NCBI RefSeq assembly: GCF_020616555.1 | Contig: NZ_CP085173.1 | Location: 4,041,501-4,105,500 of the forward strand | Source: Streptomyces longhuiensis | GTDB lineage: Bacteria; Actinomycetota; Actinomycetes; Streptomycetales; Streptomycetaceae | Length of the DNA stretch: 64,000 bases | Direction: 5' to 3' | Made by a program: the position numbers and the translations under genes | Shown: positions 55,086 through 63,929 of the stretch, in pieces | Position numbering within the stretch: position 1 is the first letter of the stretch | Layout of the letters: each line of letters begins with the position of its first letter | Notes under the pieces: model-generated | What the model saw: the letters and a program-made list of their open reading frames with translations, nothing else | The model's database searches: none | What the model was told of the DNA's origin: nothing

Positions 55086-55966
55086 GACAGCGCCCTCCCA
55101 AGTGCACGTCGGGCCAGCGCGGCGACCGTGCGCCGCAGGTGCAGTACGGCGGGCGGCAGCTGTTCCTGGGTGCCGTCCGGGGCCGGGGCGGCGTCGGGGA
55201 TGCAGGCCGCGGCGACGTACTCGCCGAACGCGGTCAGCGCCTCGGGCACGAGCTTCCGCTCGCCGTCCCAGTCGATGAGCGAGGCCACCCACTGCTCGGC
55301 CTCCAGGGGCCGCAGCGGCATGGGCGCGATCGCGCCGACCGCGCACCGCACGCCGCGCCTCGCGGGGTCGAGGACGAGCGCGACGGACGCGAGGGCGCGT
55401 CCGGGGCCGGTGCGGCCGGTGGCCTTGAGGAAGGTCTGCGGGGCGTGCAGGAGCGGCACGCGCACGAAGCCGATGAGTTCGCCGGGGCTGAGCATCTCCA
55501 TGCCCGCGAGCAGGTGGGAGACGGGCACCTCGCGCCGCGCGCCGCCGGGGCCCGCGATGATGAGGGTGGCTTCGAGGGCGGCCAGGACGGGCAGCGTGTC
55601 GCCGGTCGCGGCGGCGGAGGCGATGTTGCCGCCGAGGGTGCCCGCGTTACGGATCTGGGGCGGTCCGGCGGCGCGGGCCGCGGCCGCGAGCGCGGGGATC
55701 AGGGCGGCGAAGTCGGGGCGCCCGATGCGGGCGTGCGTGAGGCCGGCGCCGAGCAGAGCGTGACCGTCCTGGTACTGCCAGCCGCGGATCTCGCTGATGC
55801 GGCCGAGGCCGACGAGGGCGGCGGGGCGCAGGAGTCCGGCGTTGACCGAGGCCATCAGGTCGGTGCCGCCCGCGACCGGGACCGCGGCGGGCATGGCGGC
55901 GAGTGCTGCCACGGCCTCGTCGAGCGAGCCCGGGAGCGTCACGGCCTGCGTTGCGTGCGTGGTCAA
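55082..55966 (-). CDS. FAD-binding subunit of the molybdenum hydroxylase (CoxM-like)
   Basis: A 294-aa FAD protein of the CO dehydrogenase/xanthine dehydrogenase medium-subunit family. Motifs: VAGGTDLMASVNAG near residue 32 and IRNAGTLGGNIASAAATGDTLPVL, both FAD-contacting. The start is TTG at 55966, preceded by GGGAAGGGG, in agreement with family length; a GTG at 55942 is the alternative. It heads the FAD-FeS-Mo operon. Electrons pass from Mo through the FeS clusters to this FAD. Confidence 0.84.
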   Translation of the reverse strand: MTTHATQAVTLPGSLDEAVAALAAMPAAVPVAGGTDLMASVNAGLLRPAALVGLGRISEIRGWQYQDGHALLGAGLTHARIGRPDFAALIPALAAAARAAGPPQIRNAGTLGGNIASAAATGDTLPVLAALEATLIIAGPGGARREVPVSHLLAGMEMLSPGELIGFVRVPLLHAPQTFLKATGRTGPGRALASVALVLDPARRGVRCAVGAIAPMPLRPLEAEQWVASLIDWDGERKLVPEALTAFGEYVAAACIPDAAPAPDGTQEQLPPAVLHLRRTVAALARRALGRALS

Positions 55967-56283
55967 ACCGGCTGCCCCTTCCCGATGTCCGGCACTTCGC
56001 CCGGCGGCTTCGGCATGTGAGCCGTCGTTCGCGCCGTTACGCCTGTTCCGCCGTACGGTACGTGCTGACAGGCCGGACGTGGCAACTCTGGCACATCTTC
56101 CCGGGGGCCCGGCGAGGGGGTCCGCTAGGAGGCTTTCGCCCCGAGGACCAGGGAGATGGATCGATTTCGCCCCTGGTCACCGGTCGGTACGCATTGCCAC
56201 TCTTCGGTGATTTTTGTAAGGCTTTTTCGTGCGGTCCCACGGTCCCAGGGCCGGAGCCCCGGGGCACGCGTACGGCGGGCGTC
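55967..56283. other. Intergenic gap between the molybdenum-hydroxylase and hexosaminidase units
   Basis: About 317 bases with no gene. It includes the promoter of the FAD gene (minus strand) and the 3' end side of the hexosaminidase gene. No notable motif was seen. Confidence 0.35.
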
Positions 56284-57930
56284 TCACACGTTCGGGGGCG
56301 CCCCCTCGATCGGGCGTCCGAGCACACCCGGTCGCTGCTGCCACGGAAGGGGCCCTGTGGGCGGGCGGTAGCCGACGCCGAGAGCGTCAAGGCGGCCGTA
56401 GTGGGCGGTCATTCGGCGCCGGAAGTCCGCGTAGTCGCGCTCGGCAGGTGCGGGCAGGGCGCACCAGGCGACCTCGGCGAAGGCCGCCAGGCGCGGGAAC
56501 ACCTGGTAGTCGACGCGGGCCTGGCTCTCCATCACCTCGGTCCACACGTTGGCCTGGGTGCCCAGGACGTGCCGCGCCTCCTCCTCGGTGAGCTGCGGCG
56601 GGACGGGCTCGAAGCGGTAGACGTCCTCCAGCGTGCGGACGTATCCGATGGGCATCGGCTCGTCGTCGCCCGGCGCCTGACGGTGGTCCAGGTACACCTG
56701 CTGCTCGGGGCACATGACGACGTCGTGTCCGGCGCGGGCGGCGGTGATGCCGCCCTGATAGCCGCGCCAGGACGACACGGCGGCGCCGGGCGCGAGGCCG
56801 CCCTCCAGGATCTCGTCCCAGCCGATGAGGCGCCGGCCGCGTTCGGCGAGCCAGGTGTCGAAGTGCCGGATGAACCAGGACTGGAGCTCGTCCTCGTCCT
56901 TCAGGCCGAGTTCGGCGATCCGGGCCTGCGCGGCGGGCGACTGCTTCCACTGGTCCTTGGGGCACTCGTCGCCGCCGATGTGAATGAACGGCGAGACGTC
57001 GGCGGGGAAGAGAGCGAGGAGTTCCTCGAATACGCCCTCGTAGAAGCGCAGAGTCCGGTCGGTCGGCGCGAGTACGTTCGGGGTTACTCCCCAGTTGTCC
57101 CAGACGGTGAGGGAGGCGGTGTCGACGACGTCCGTGTTGCCGAGTTCCGGATAGGCCGCGATGGCCGCCTGGGAGTGGCCGGGGACATCGATCTCGGGGA
57201 CGACGCGGATATGCCGTTCGGCGGCGTACGCGACGATCTCGCGGATGTCGTCCTGCGTGTAGAAGCCGCCGTGCGGACGGTCGTCCCACAGAGGTGAGGC
57301 GCGGTGGCCGAATTTCGTGCGTGCGCGCCAGGCGCCCTGCTCCGTGAGCCTGGGGTGGCGCTTGATCTCGATACGCCATCCCTGGTCGTCGGTGAGGTGG
57401 AAGTGGAAGACGTTCAGTTTGTGCGCGGCGAGCAGGTCGAGATAGCGCAGGACCCCGTCCTTGGGCATGAAGTGGCGTGCCACGTCGAGCATCAGGCCGC
57501 GCCAGGCGAAGCGTGGGGCGTCCTCGACGGTGCCGGTGGGGACGGTCCAGCTGCGGCCCGGTTCGACGGGTGCGCGCCGGAAGGCGTCGGGGCCGAGGAG
57601 CTGACGGAAGGTCTGGGCGCCCCAGAAGACGCCGGCCGCGCCGCCGCCTTCGATGCGGACGGTCCGCCGGTCGACGGTCATCCGGTAGGCCTCAGGGCCG
57701 AGTTCGGGGTCGACGCGCAGCTCTATACGGGTTTCACCGTCGCGCAGGTCAGCGCCGGTCCCGGCGGGGGGCAGGCCGAGGCCGGTGGCCGCTCCGACGG
57801 TCGAGCGCAGCCAGCGGGCGACGCCCTCGGTGCCCGCGGCGGCGTCGATGGTGGTGGCGTCGCCGAGTTCGTGGAGGCCGTCACCGTGCGCCGTCCGGCT
57901 GGGTGCGGGAATGAGATCTGTCGAAGTCAC
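56284..57930 (-). CDS. Beta-N-acetylhexosaminidase (GH20)
   Basis: A 548-aa glycoside hydrolase family 20 enzyme that removes terminal GlcNAc from chitooligosaccharides or glycans. The catalytic Asp-Glu pair is in HIGGDECP near residue 317; LMLDVARHFMPKDGVLRYLDLLAAHKLNVFHFHLTDDQGWRIEI and EIDVPGHSQAAIAAYPEL are typical. There is no signal peptide, so it may work in the cytoplasm on imported sugars. It is the last gene of the sugar ABC operon (5-base gap from the permease), preceded by a dre-like site. Confidence 0.9.
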   Translation of the reverse strand: MTSTDLIPAPSRTAHGDGLHELGDATTIDAAAGTEGVARWLRSTVGAATGLGLPPAGTGADLRDGETRIELRVDPELGPEAYRMTVDRRTVRIEGGGAAGVFWGAQTFRQLLGPDAFRRAPVEPGRSWTVPTGTVEDAPRFAWRGLMLDVARHFMPKDGVLRYLDLLAAHKLNVFHFHLTDDQGWRIEIKRHPRLTEQGAWRARTKFGHRASPLWDDRPHGGFYTQDDIREIVAYAAERHIRVVPEIDVPGHSQAAIAAYPELGNTDVVDTASLTVWDNWGVTPNVLAPTDRTLRFYEGVFEELLALFPADVSPFIHIGGDECPKDQWKQSPAAQARIAELGLKDEDELQSWFIRHFDTWLAERGRRLIGWDEILEGGLAPGAAVSSWRGYQGGITAARAGHDVVMCPEQQVYLDHRQAPGDDEPMPIGYVRTLEDVYRFEPVPPQLTEEEARHVLGTQANVWTEVMESQARVDYQVFPRLAAFAEVAWCALPAPAERDYADFRRRMTAHYGRLDALGVGYRPPTGPLPWQQRPGVLGRPIEGAPPNV

Positions 57931-57935
57931 TGACG

Positions 57936-58781
57936 TCAGTCCTTAACCGCGCCGCCGAGCCCGGACACCAGGCGCCGCTGTACGAGTACGAAGAAGACCA
58001 GTACCGGAATGGTCATTACCGTCGACGCCGCCATGATGCCGCCCCAGTCGTTCTCGTCGGGTTTGAAGAAGACGAGCAGGGCCATGGGCAGGGTCGACTG
58101 CGAGGTGTCGCTGATGATGAAGGACTTCGCGAACAGGAAGTCGTTCCAGGTGGAGATGAAGGAGAAGACGCTGGTCGCCACGAGGCCGGGAAAGACCAGC
58201 GGGAAAAGGATCTGCCAGAGGAACCGGGTGCGGCTCGCCCCGTCGATGTACGCGGCTTCCTCGAGCGCTTCAGGGACGGCCTTCACAAATCCCCGGAGCA
58301 TCCACACGGCGAACGGCAGGGAGAACGCCAGGTGGGGCAGGATCAGTGAGCCGAGTGTGTTGAGCTGCCCGAAATCCCGCATGAGGAAGAAGAGCGGAAT
58401 GGTGAGGGCCTCGACGGGCACCATCTGCGCGACCAGGAACATGATGAGAAGCGTCGTGCGGAACCTGAACCGGAACCTTGTCACCGCGGTCGCCGCGAGG
58501 AATGCGACGAGGGCGGAGACGACGACGACGGTGCCCGCGACGGTCAGGCTGTTGAGGAAGTACCGGCCGAATTCCTCCTGTTGGAAGACGCGCCGGAAGG
58601 AGTCGAGCGAGGGCGCGAGCGTCCAGGGTCTCGGCTCGGTCGACTCGATCTCGCCGGCCGGTTTGAAGGCGCCGAGCACCATCCAGTAGAGGGGGAAGGC
58701 GACGACGAGGGCGATCAGGAGCGCGGACGCCTCGGCGGCGAGCCGCCACGGCCGCCGCACCCTCACCCGTACCGGATTCAC
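57936..58781 (-). CDS. Sugar ABC transporter permease (MalG-like)
   Basis: A 281-aa permease of the carbohydrate uptake CUT1 family with six TM helices. The coupling loop is ALEEAAYIDGASRTRFLWQILFPLVFPGL. The GTG start overlaps the stop of the upstream permease (GTGA). It is paired with the 297-aa permease and the binding protein; the ATPase is absent, as usual for CUT1 systems in Streptomyces that share MsiK (established knowledge). Confidence 0.87.
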   Translation of the reverse strand: MNPVRVRVRRPWRLAAEASALLIALVVAFPLYWMVLGAFKPAGEIESTEPRPWTLAPSLDSFRRVFQQEEFGRYFLNSLTVAGTVVVVSALVAFLAATAVTRFRFRFRTTLLIMFLVAQMVPVEALTIPLFFLMRDFGQLNTLGSLILPHLAFSLPFAVWMLRGFVKAVPEALEEAAYIDGASRTRFLWQILFPLVFPGLVATSVFSFISTWNDFLFAKSFIISDTSQSTLPMALLVFFKPDENDWGGIMAASTVMTIPVLVFFVLVQRRLVSGLGGAVKD

Positions 58782-59671
58782 AGCTCCTCCCCTCTGCGGC
58801 GCAGGATCCGCAGGTAGCCGAGCGTGACGGCGAGCAGGATCAGCAGCATGACGACGCCGATCGCCGAGCCGAGGCTGTACTGGCTGGAAGCGAAGGCCTT
58901 TTGGTACGCGTACACGTTGAGCACGAGGTTCTGGCCCGCGATGCCGCCGCCGTTCGTCATGACGTAGATCTGGGTGAACACCTTGAAGTCCCAGATGACC
59001 GACTGGACGGTGACGACGAGGAGGATCGGCCGCAGCATCGGGGCGAGCACCGAGCGCCAGATCCGCCACTGCGAGGCCCCGTCGAGCGCCGCCGCCTCGA
59101 CGACCTCCGCCGGGATCGCCCTGATGCCCGCGTACACGGTGACCATCACGAACGGGAAGGAGCACCAGACCACTTCGAGCAGGACGAGCGCGAAGGCGCT
59201 GTAGCGGCCGTACGTCCACGAGAAGTCGCCGAGCCCGAACACCCGGTTGACCGGGCCGAAGTCCGGGTCGAAGAGGAACATCCAGACCGTGGAGCCGGTG
59301 ACCGCGGGGGTCGCCCAGGCGCCGAGCGCGGCCAGCATGAGGGCGAGCCGGGGCAGGGCGCGTACGCGGGTGAGCAGCACGGCGAGGGCGCAGCCGACGG
59401 CGAGGGTTGAGACGACGCACGCGGCGGCGAACAGGACCGTGGCGAGCAGCACCTGCCAGAACTGCTCGTCGGCGAAGAGCGTCGCGTAGTTCCCGAGCCC
59501 CTGGAAGGTGGTCGGTTCGCCGCCGCTGACCTGGGCCTGGGTGTATTCGAGGAACGAGATCAGGCCGAGTTGGTAGACGGGGTAGACGAGGAGCCCGCCG
59601 AGGAGGAGCAGGGCGGGGGCGAGATAGAGCCAGGGGGTCCAGGCGCCGGTGCGGCGGGCGGTGGTGGCCAC
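58778..59671 (-). CDS. Sugar ABC transporter permease (MalF-like)
   Basis: A 297-aa CUT1 permease with six TM helices beginning WTPWLYLAPALLLLGGLLVYPVYQL. The coupling loop is PAEVVEAAALDGASQWRIWRSVLAPML. It lies 4 bases after the binding-protein gene. Together with the next gene it forms the membrane channel for GlcNAc-containing sugars (inferred from GH20 context). Confidence 0.87.
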   Translation of the reverse strand: MATTARRTGAWTPWLYLAPALLLLGGLLVYPVYQLGLISFLEYTQAQVSGGEPTTFQGLGNYATLFADEQFWQVLLATVLFAAACVVSTLAVGCALAVLLTRVRALPRLALMLAALGAWATPAVTGSTVWMFLFDPDFGPVNRVFGLGDFSWTYGRYSAFALVLLEVVWCSFPFVMVTVYAGIRAIPAEVVEAAALDGASQWRIWRSVLAPMLRPILLVVTVQSVIWDFKVFTQIYVMTNGGGIAGQNLVLNVYAYQKAFASSQYSLGSAIGVVMLLILLAVTLGYLRILRRRGEEL

Positions 59672-59675
59672 GCGG

Positions 59676-60968
59676 TCAGCCCGCGGTGCGGAACGCGGTG
59701 TCCATCTTCTTCGCCGCGTCCCGTGAGGCCGTCGCCACGTCCTTACGTCCGCTGACGATCTCCTGGAACATGGTCGGCAGGACGAGCGAGGCGTCGATCT
59801 GACCCCAGGCGGGCGAGGCGGGCACGAACTTGGCGCCGGCGCCGAGGGTCTTGATGAAGGGCGCGACGAAGGGCTCCTTCTTCGCGACGCTCTCGCGGAC
59901 GTCCGTGTACGTGGGCAGGAAGCCCATCGCGTCGAAGAGTTCGCCCTGCGTCTTCTTCGAGGCGAGGCTCTTCATGAGGTCCACGGCGAGCGTGCGGTGC
60001 GCGGTGCTCCTGAGTACGCCGATGTTGTTGCCGCCCGCGAAGGCCGGCGCGATGTCGCCCTTGTCCGCGCCCGGCAGCGGCACGACGGCGTACTTGCCCT
60101 TCACCTTGCCGTCCTCCATGGCCTGGTGGCTGAAGTCGCCGCCGATGGCCATGCCGGCCTTGCCGGAGGCGAACGCGGTGACGGTGTCGTTGCCGCCCAT
60201 GCCCGCGCACTTCGCGGCGGGACAGTTGTCGCCGCCGAAGAGGGACGTGTACGCCTCGATGCCCTTGCGCGCGGCCGGGCTGTCGATGGCCGACTCGTAC
60301 GATCCGCCCTTCTTCTCGGCGAGTTCACCGCCCTGGGACCAGATGAAGGGCATGGCGCCGTACGTGTAGGCGCCGCCGACCGCGAGACCGTAGAGGTCGG
60401 GCCTCATCTTGTGGATCTTCCGTGCCGTGGCGGCGAGTTGGGCCTGGGTCGTCGGGACGTCGAGTTTGAGGTCCTTGAAGACGTCGGTGCGGTAGTAGAG
60501 GGCGCGTACGCCGACGAAGTAGGGGGCGCCGTAGATCTTTCCGTCGACGGTCACGGACTCCTCGGCCGTCGGGTCGGTGTCCTTGGCCTCGGGCCAGGCG
60601 CCGAACTCCTCGGTCACGTCGGCGAGGCCGCCGTCCTTGACGTATCCGGCGGTGTCGGTGTTGCCGTACTCGATGACGTCGGGGGCGCTCTTCGGGTCGT
60701 TGAAGGCGGCCTTGATCTTCTCGGCGCGAGTCTCGACGGGTATGTACTCGACCGTGACGTCGGCGCCCTTGTGGGACTTCTCGAAGGCGGCGACGGCCGC
60801 GTCGACGACCTTCTGCTTCGGCCGGTTGTCGACCTCCTGGAAGAGCCAGACGCGCAGGGTCCCGCTCTTGTCGTCCCCGGCGGAGCCGTTGTCCGAGGTC
60901 CCGGGGGCGCAGGCGGTGGCGAGGGCAAGTGCGGCCAGGGGCAAGGCCATTCGGACGGGGAGCTTCAT
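59676..60968 (-). CDS. Sugar ABC transporter substrate-binding lipoprotein
   Basis: A 430-aa extracellular-solute-binding protein family 1 lipoprotein. Signal peptide and lipobox end at Cys20 (LATAC). The mature part shows VRVWLFQEVDNRPKQK-like start and AGMAIGGDFSHQAM near the middle. Likely sugar ligand: chitobiose or other GlcNAc-containing saccharide, judged from GH20 in the same operon and a dre-like site upstream. It heads the four-gene operon. Confidence 0.86.
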   Translation of the reverse strand: MKLPVRMALPLAALALATACAPGTSDNGSAGDDKSGTLRVWLFQEVDNRPKQKVVDAAVAAFEKSHKGADVTVEYIPVETRAEKIKAAFNDPKSAPDVIEYGNTDTAGYVKDGGLADVTEEFGAWPEAKDTDPTAEESVTVDGKIYGAPYFVGVRALYYRTDVFKDLKLDVPTTQAQLAATARKIHKMRPDLYGLAVGGAYTYGAMPFIWSQGGELAEKKGGSYESAIDSPAARKGIEAYTSLFGGDNCPAAKCAGMGGNDTVTAFASGKAGMAIGGDFSHQAMEDGKVKGKYAVVPLPGADKGDIAPAFAGGNNIGVLRSTAHRTLAVDLMKSLASKKTQGELFDAMGFLPTYTDVRESVAKKEPFVAPFIKTLGAGAKFVPASPAWGQIDASLVLPTMFQEIVSGRKDVATASRDAAKKMDTAFRTAG

Positions 60969-61040
60969 GGGGGCAGCCTCCGAAGTGTCGTTGCAACATA
61001 CGCAATGGCGGTTTTGCTGTGCACAACACAGAGGAGGCTA

Positions 61041-61056
61041 GGAGGTCCAGACCACT
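61041..61056. promoter_or_regulatory. dre-like (DasR) site upstream of the sugar ABC-GH20 operon
   Basis: GGAGGTCCAGACCACT matches 12 of 16 positions of the dre consensus, including both GGTC and GACCACT cores. It lies 73 bp upstream of the binding-protein start. It suggests that this operon is under the same GlcNAc-responsive regulator as nagF/nagE1/nagE2. Match is weaker than for the nag sites. Confidence 0.6.
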
Positions 61057-61060
61057 GAGC

Positions 61061-61071
61061 GCAACGGTTGC
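61061..61071. promoter_or_regulatory. GCAACGGTTGC palindrome near the operon promoter
   Basis: The 11-base sequence GCAACGGTTGC is an inverted repeat 5 bp beyond the dre-like site. It resembles operators of LacI-type sugar regulators; a second repressor is possible but unproven. Confidence 0.35.
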
Positions 61072-61082
61072 GGAGGCAGCAC

Positions 61083-61125
61083 AAAGGCCCCCATGGCGCG
61101 ACAGATGCGCACCTCGGGGGCCTTT
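61083..61125. terminator. Terminator between the DUF3039 and sugar transporter units
   Basis: AAAGGCCCCC pairs with GGGGGCCTTT over a 23-base loop that can itself pair (GCGC arms). Confidence 0.65.
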
Positions 61126-61211
61126 CGCAGCAGACTCAGGAACCTTCCGCGACGGCGCGGGCGACCACTTCCGCCCGCTGCCGCTACGTCATGCCCGCGA
61201 CTTCCTGCCCG

Positions 61212-61499
61212 CTACTTCTTGTCCTTGCCGCCCTTGTCCTTGTCGCCGCCGGCGCCCATGGACTCGTAGATCTCCTTGCACATGGGACACACGGGGTACT
61301 TCTTCGGGTCCCGGCCCGGCACCCAGACCTTGCCGCAGAGCGCGACGACCGGCGTCCCCTCGAGGGCGCTCGCCATGATCTTGTCCTTCTGGACATAGTG
61401 GGCGTAGCGCTCGTGGTCGCCGTCACCGTGCGATGTCTGCGGCGTCGGCTCTACGAGGGTCCCCGTACCTGTCCCGCGCTCGGGCTCAAGAGTGCTCAT
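61212..61499 (-). CDS. DUF3039 family protein
   Basis: A 95-aa actinobacterial protein of DUF3039. It has the conserved core HYVQKDKIMASALEGTPVVALCGKVWVPGRDPKKYPVCPMCKEIYESM, with a C-x(22)-CPMC arrangement that could bind zinc. The lysine-rich GDKDKGGKDKK tail is typical of the family's end. Function unknown. Start ATG 61499. Confidence 0.85.
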   Translation of the reverse strand: MSTLEPERGTGTGTLVEPTPQTSHGDGDHERYAHYVQKDKIMASALEGTPVVALCGKVWVPGRDPKKYPVCPMCKEIYESMGAGGDKDKGGKDKK

Positions 61500-61599
61500 A
61501 AAGGCCAAGGGTACTGAAGCGCCGGGAGAAGGGTCAGCGGCCTCGGGGTGAAGGGCCCGCGCCCCCGGTTCCCGTCGATCACGGCACCGGCCGACGGCC

Positions 61600-62160
61600 T
61601 CAGTTGAGCGACGGATCGTCCGGGTACGTCGCCACCATCGCCAGGTCGCTGCGCTGGCGTCGCAGCACCGCGCGCCACAGGCCCTCGGGGTCCGTCGACG
61701 AGATGTCGCCCGGTTCCGACTCGACGACGTACCAGGCGCCGTCGGTCAGCTCGGACTCCAGCTGGCGCGGGCCCCAGCCCGCGTACCCGGCGAAGATCCG
61801 CAGGGATCCGAGCGCGGAGGCGAGCAGCTCGGGAGGGGCCTCCAGGTCGACCAGGCCGATCGCGCCGTGGATGCGGCGCCAGCCGAGGGGCCCTTCGTCG
61901 CCGGGGATCACCGCGACGCCGAGCGCCGAGTCGAGCGAGACCGGGCCGCCCTGGAAGACGACGCCCGGAGCGCCGGCGAGCTCGCCCCAGCCCTCCAGGA
62001 TGTCGCCGACCCCGACCGGCGTGGGCCGGTTGAGGACCACGCCGAGCGAGCCCTCCTCGTCGTGGTCGAGGAGCAGCACGACCGCCCGGTCGAAGTTCGG
62101 GTCCGTGAGGGCGGGTGTGGCCACGAGCAGCCGCCCTGTGAGCGAGGACACCTCGGTCAT
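61600..62160 (-). CDS. YqgE/AlgH family protein (UPF0301)
   Basis: A 186-aa protein of the YqgE/AlgH family, beginning MTEVSSLTGRLLVATPAL and carrying DHDEEGSLGVVLNRPTPV, VFQGGPVSLDSAL and FAGYAGWGPRQLESEL. The biochemical role is unknown; homologues affect alginate regulation or transcription in other bacteria. ATG 62160 is preferred by similarity; ATG 62169 is possible. It is divergent from murA. Confidence 0.86.
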   Translation of the reverse strand: MTEVSSLTGRLLVATPALTDPNFDRAVVLLLDHDEEGSLGVVLNRPTPVGVGDILEGWGELAGAPGVVFQGGPVSLDSALGVAVIPGDEGPLGWRRIHGAIGLVDLEAPPELLASALGSLRIFAGYAGWGPRQLESELTDGAWYVVESEPGDISSTDPEGLWRAVLRRQRSDLAMVATYPDDPSLN

Positions 62161-62484
62161 GCCAGACATGATCCCGCATCTTGCCGCCGAGCGGGGAGTC
62201 AATGACCCTTCCCGGGTGAGCCCAGCTCAGAGACGCCTCACGCGCCCGGGGCGCGCGCCGTGAACCGCCTCCGGAAGGTGACCCTCCGCGCCCGTTTAGC
62301 GACATTTCGTGTTGTAGCGAAGTCATGACGTCCCCCCGGTGCACTTGGGCTTACGGAAGGGGGGTAGGCGGCCCTTACGCTTATGCCTTGGCCCGCCCAG
62401 CGGCCCGGCCCGAAAGGCCTCGCCCGACGGCTCCGCCGCGGTCCTGCCCATCTGTCCTGTCCATCTCATCGGAACGCGAGATTC
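62161..62484. other. Divergent promoter region yqgE/murA
   Basis: About 320 bases with no gene, holding both promoters. No clear operator or RNA element was recognised. Confidence 0.4.
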
Positions 62485-63825
62485 ATGACCGTCACCGACG
62501 ATGTACTGCTTGTCCACGGCGGAACCCCGCTGGAGGGCGAGATCCGTGTCCGCGGCGCGAAGAACCTCGTGCCCAAGGCCATGGTCGCCGCGCTGCTCGG
62601 CAGCGAGCCGAGCCGGCTGCGCAACGTCCCGGACATCCGGGACGTCCGGGTCGTACGCGGCCTCCTCCAGCTGCACGGCGTGACGGTCCGCCCGGGTGAG
62701 GAACCCGGCGAGCTGATCATGGACCCGTCGCACGTGGAGAGCGCCAACGTCGCCGACATCGACGCGCACGCGGGCTCCTCGCGCATTCCGATCCTGCTGT
62801 GCGGGCCGCTCCTGCACCGGCTCGGCCACGCGTTCATCCCGGGTCTCGGCGGCTGCGACATCGGCGGCCGGCCCATCGACTTCCACTTCGAGGTGCTCCG
62901 CCAGTTCGGCGCGACCATCGAGAAGCGGGCGGACGGCCAGTACCTGGAGGCCCCGCAGCGGCTGCGCGGCACGAAGATCCGGCTGCCGTACCCGTCCGTC
63001 GGCGCGACCGAGCAGGTCCTTCTGACGGCCGTGCTGGCCGAGGGCGTGACCGAGCTCTCGAACGCGGCCGTGGAGCCCGAGATCGAGGACCTCATCTGCG
63101 TACTGCAGAAGATGGGCGCGATCATCGCCATGGACACCGACCGGACCATCCGGGTCACGGGTGTCGACAAGCTGGGCGGCTACACGCACCGCGCCCTCTC
63201 GGACCGTCTGGAGGCCGCGTCGTGGGCGTCGGCCGCGCTGGCGACCGAGGGCAACATCTACGTCCGCGGCGCCCAGCAGCGCTCGATGATGACGTTCCTG
63301 AACACGTACCGCAAGGTCGGTGGCGCCTTCGAGATCGACGACGAGGGCATCCGCTTCTGGCACCCGGGCGGCTCGCTGAAGTCGATCGCCCTGGAGACGG
63401 ACGTCCACCCCGGTTTCCAGACCGACTGGCAGCAGCCGCTCGTCGTGGCCCTGACGCAGGCCTCGGGCCTGTCCATCGTCCACGAGACGGTCTACGAGTC
63501 CCGCCTCGGCTTCACGTCCGCCCTGAACCAGATGGGCGCGCACATCCAGCTCTACCGCGAGTGCCTGGGCGGCTCGGACTGCCGCTTCGGCCAGCGCAAC
63601 TTCCTGCACTCCGCGGTCGTGTCGGGCCCCACGAAGCTCCAGGGCGCCGACCTGGTCATCCCCGACCTGCGCGGCGGCTTCTCGTACCTGATCGCGGCCC
63701 TGGCCGCCCAGGGCACCAGCCGCGTCCACGGCATCGACCTGATCAACCGCGGCTACGAGAACTTCATGGAGAAGCTCGTGGAGCTCGGCGCGAAGGTCGA
63801 GCTGCCGGGCAAGGCACTGGGCTAG
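62485..63825 (+). CDS. murA: UDP-N-acetylglucosamine 1-carboxyvinyltransferase
   Basis: A 446-aa enzyme that adds enolpyruvate to UDP-GlcNAc, the first committed step of peptidoglycan synthesis. Conserved blocks: RGAKNLVPKAMVAALL (Lys22-type site), GLGGCDIGGRPIDFHFEVL with the Cys124 that fosfomycin alkylates, and LSDRLEAASWASAAL. Asp replaces this Cys in mycobacteria, so retention of Cys predicts fosfomycin sensitivity of this copy. ATG 62485 starts the family-length protein. Two hairpins terminate it. Confidence 0.92.
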   Translation: MTVTDDVLLVHGGTPLEGEIRVRGAKNLVPKAMVAALLGSEPSRLRNVPDIRDVRVVRGLLQLHGVTVRPGEEPGELIMDPSHVESANVADIDAHAGSSRIPILLCGPLLHRLGHAFIPGLGGCDIGGRPIDFHFEVLRQFGATIEKRADGQYLEAPQRLRGTKIRLPYPSVGATEQVLLTAVLAEGVTELSNAAVEPEIEDLICVLQKMGAIIAMDTDRTIRVTGVDKLGGYTHRALSDRLEAASWASAALATEGNIYVRGAQQRSMMTFLNTYRKVGGAFEIDDEGIRFWHPGGSLKSIALETDVHPGFQTDWQQPLVVALTQASGLSIVHETVYESRLGFTSALNQMGAHIQLYRECLGGSDCRFGQRNFLHSAVVSGPTKLQGADLVIPDLRGGFSYLIAALAAQGTSRVHGIDLINRGYENFMEKLVELGAKVELPGKALG

Positions 63826-63830
63826 CCACA

Positions 63831-63867
63831 GGTCCTGCCGACGCCCTTCCTGAGCGTCGGCAGGACC
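63831..63867. terminator. Terminator after murA
   Basis: A perfect 14-bp stem (GGTCCTGCCGACGC/GCGTCGGCAGGACC) with a 9-base loop starts 5 bases after the murA stop. Confidence 0.85.
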
Positions 63868-63880
63868 CCCGTGACAACGC

Positions 63881-63919
63881 AGAAGGGGCGGCCACCCGAA
63901 CCGGGTGGCCGCCCCTTCT
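63881..63919. terminator. Second hairpin terminator between murA and hup
   Basis: An 18-bp stem (AGAAGGGGCGGCCACCCG/CGGGTGGCCGCCCCTTCT) around an AAC loop. It probably serves the convergent HU gene. Confidence 0.85.
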
Positions 63920-63929
63920 GTTGCCTGGC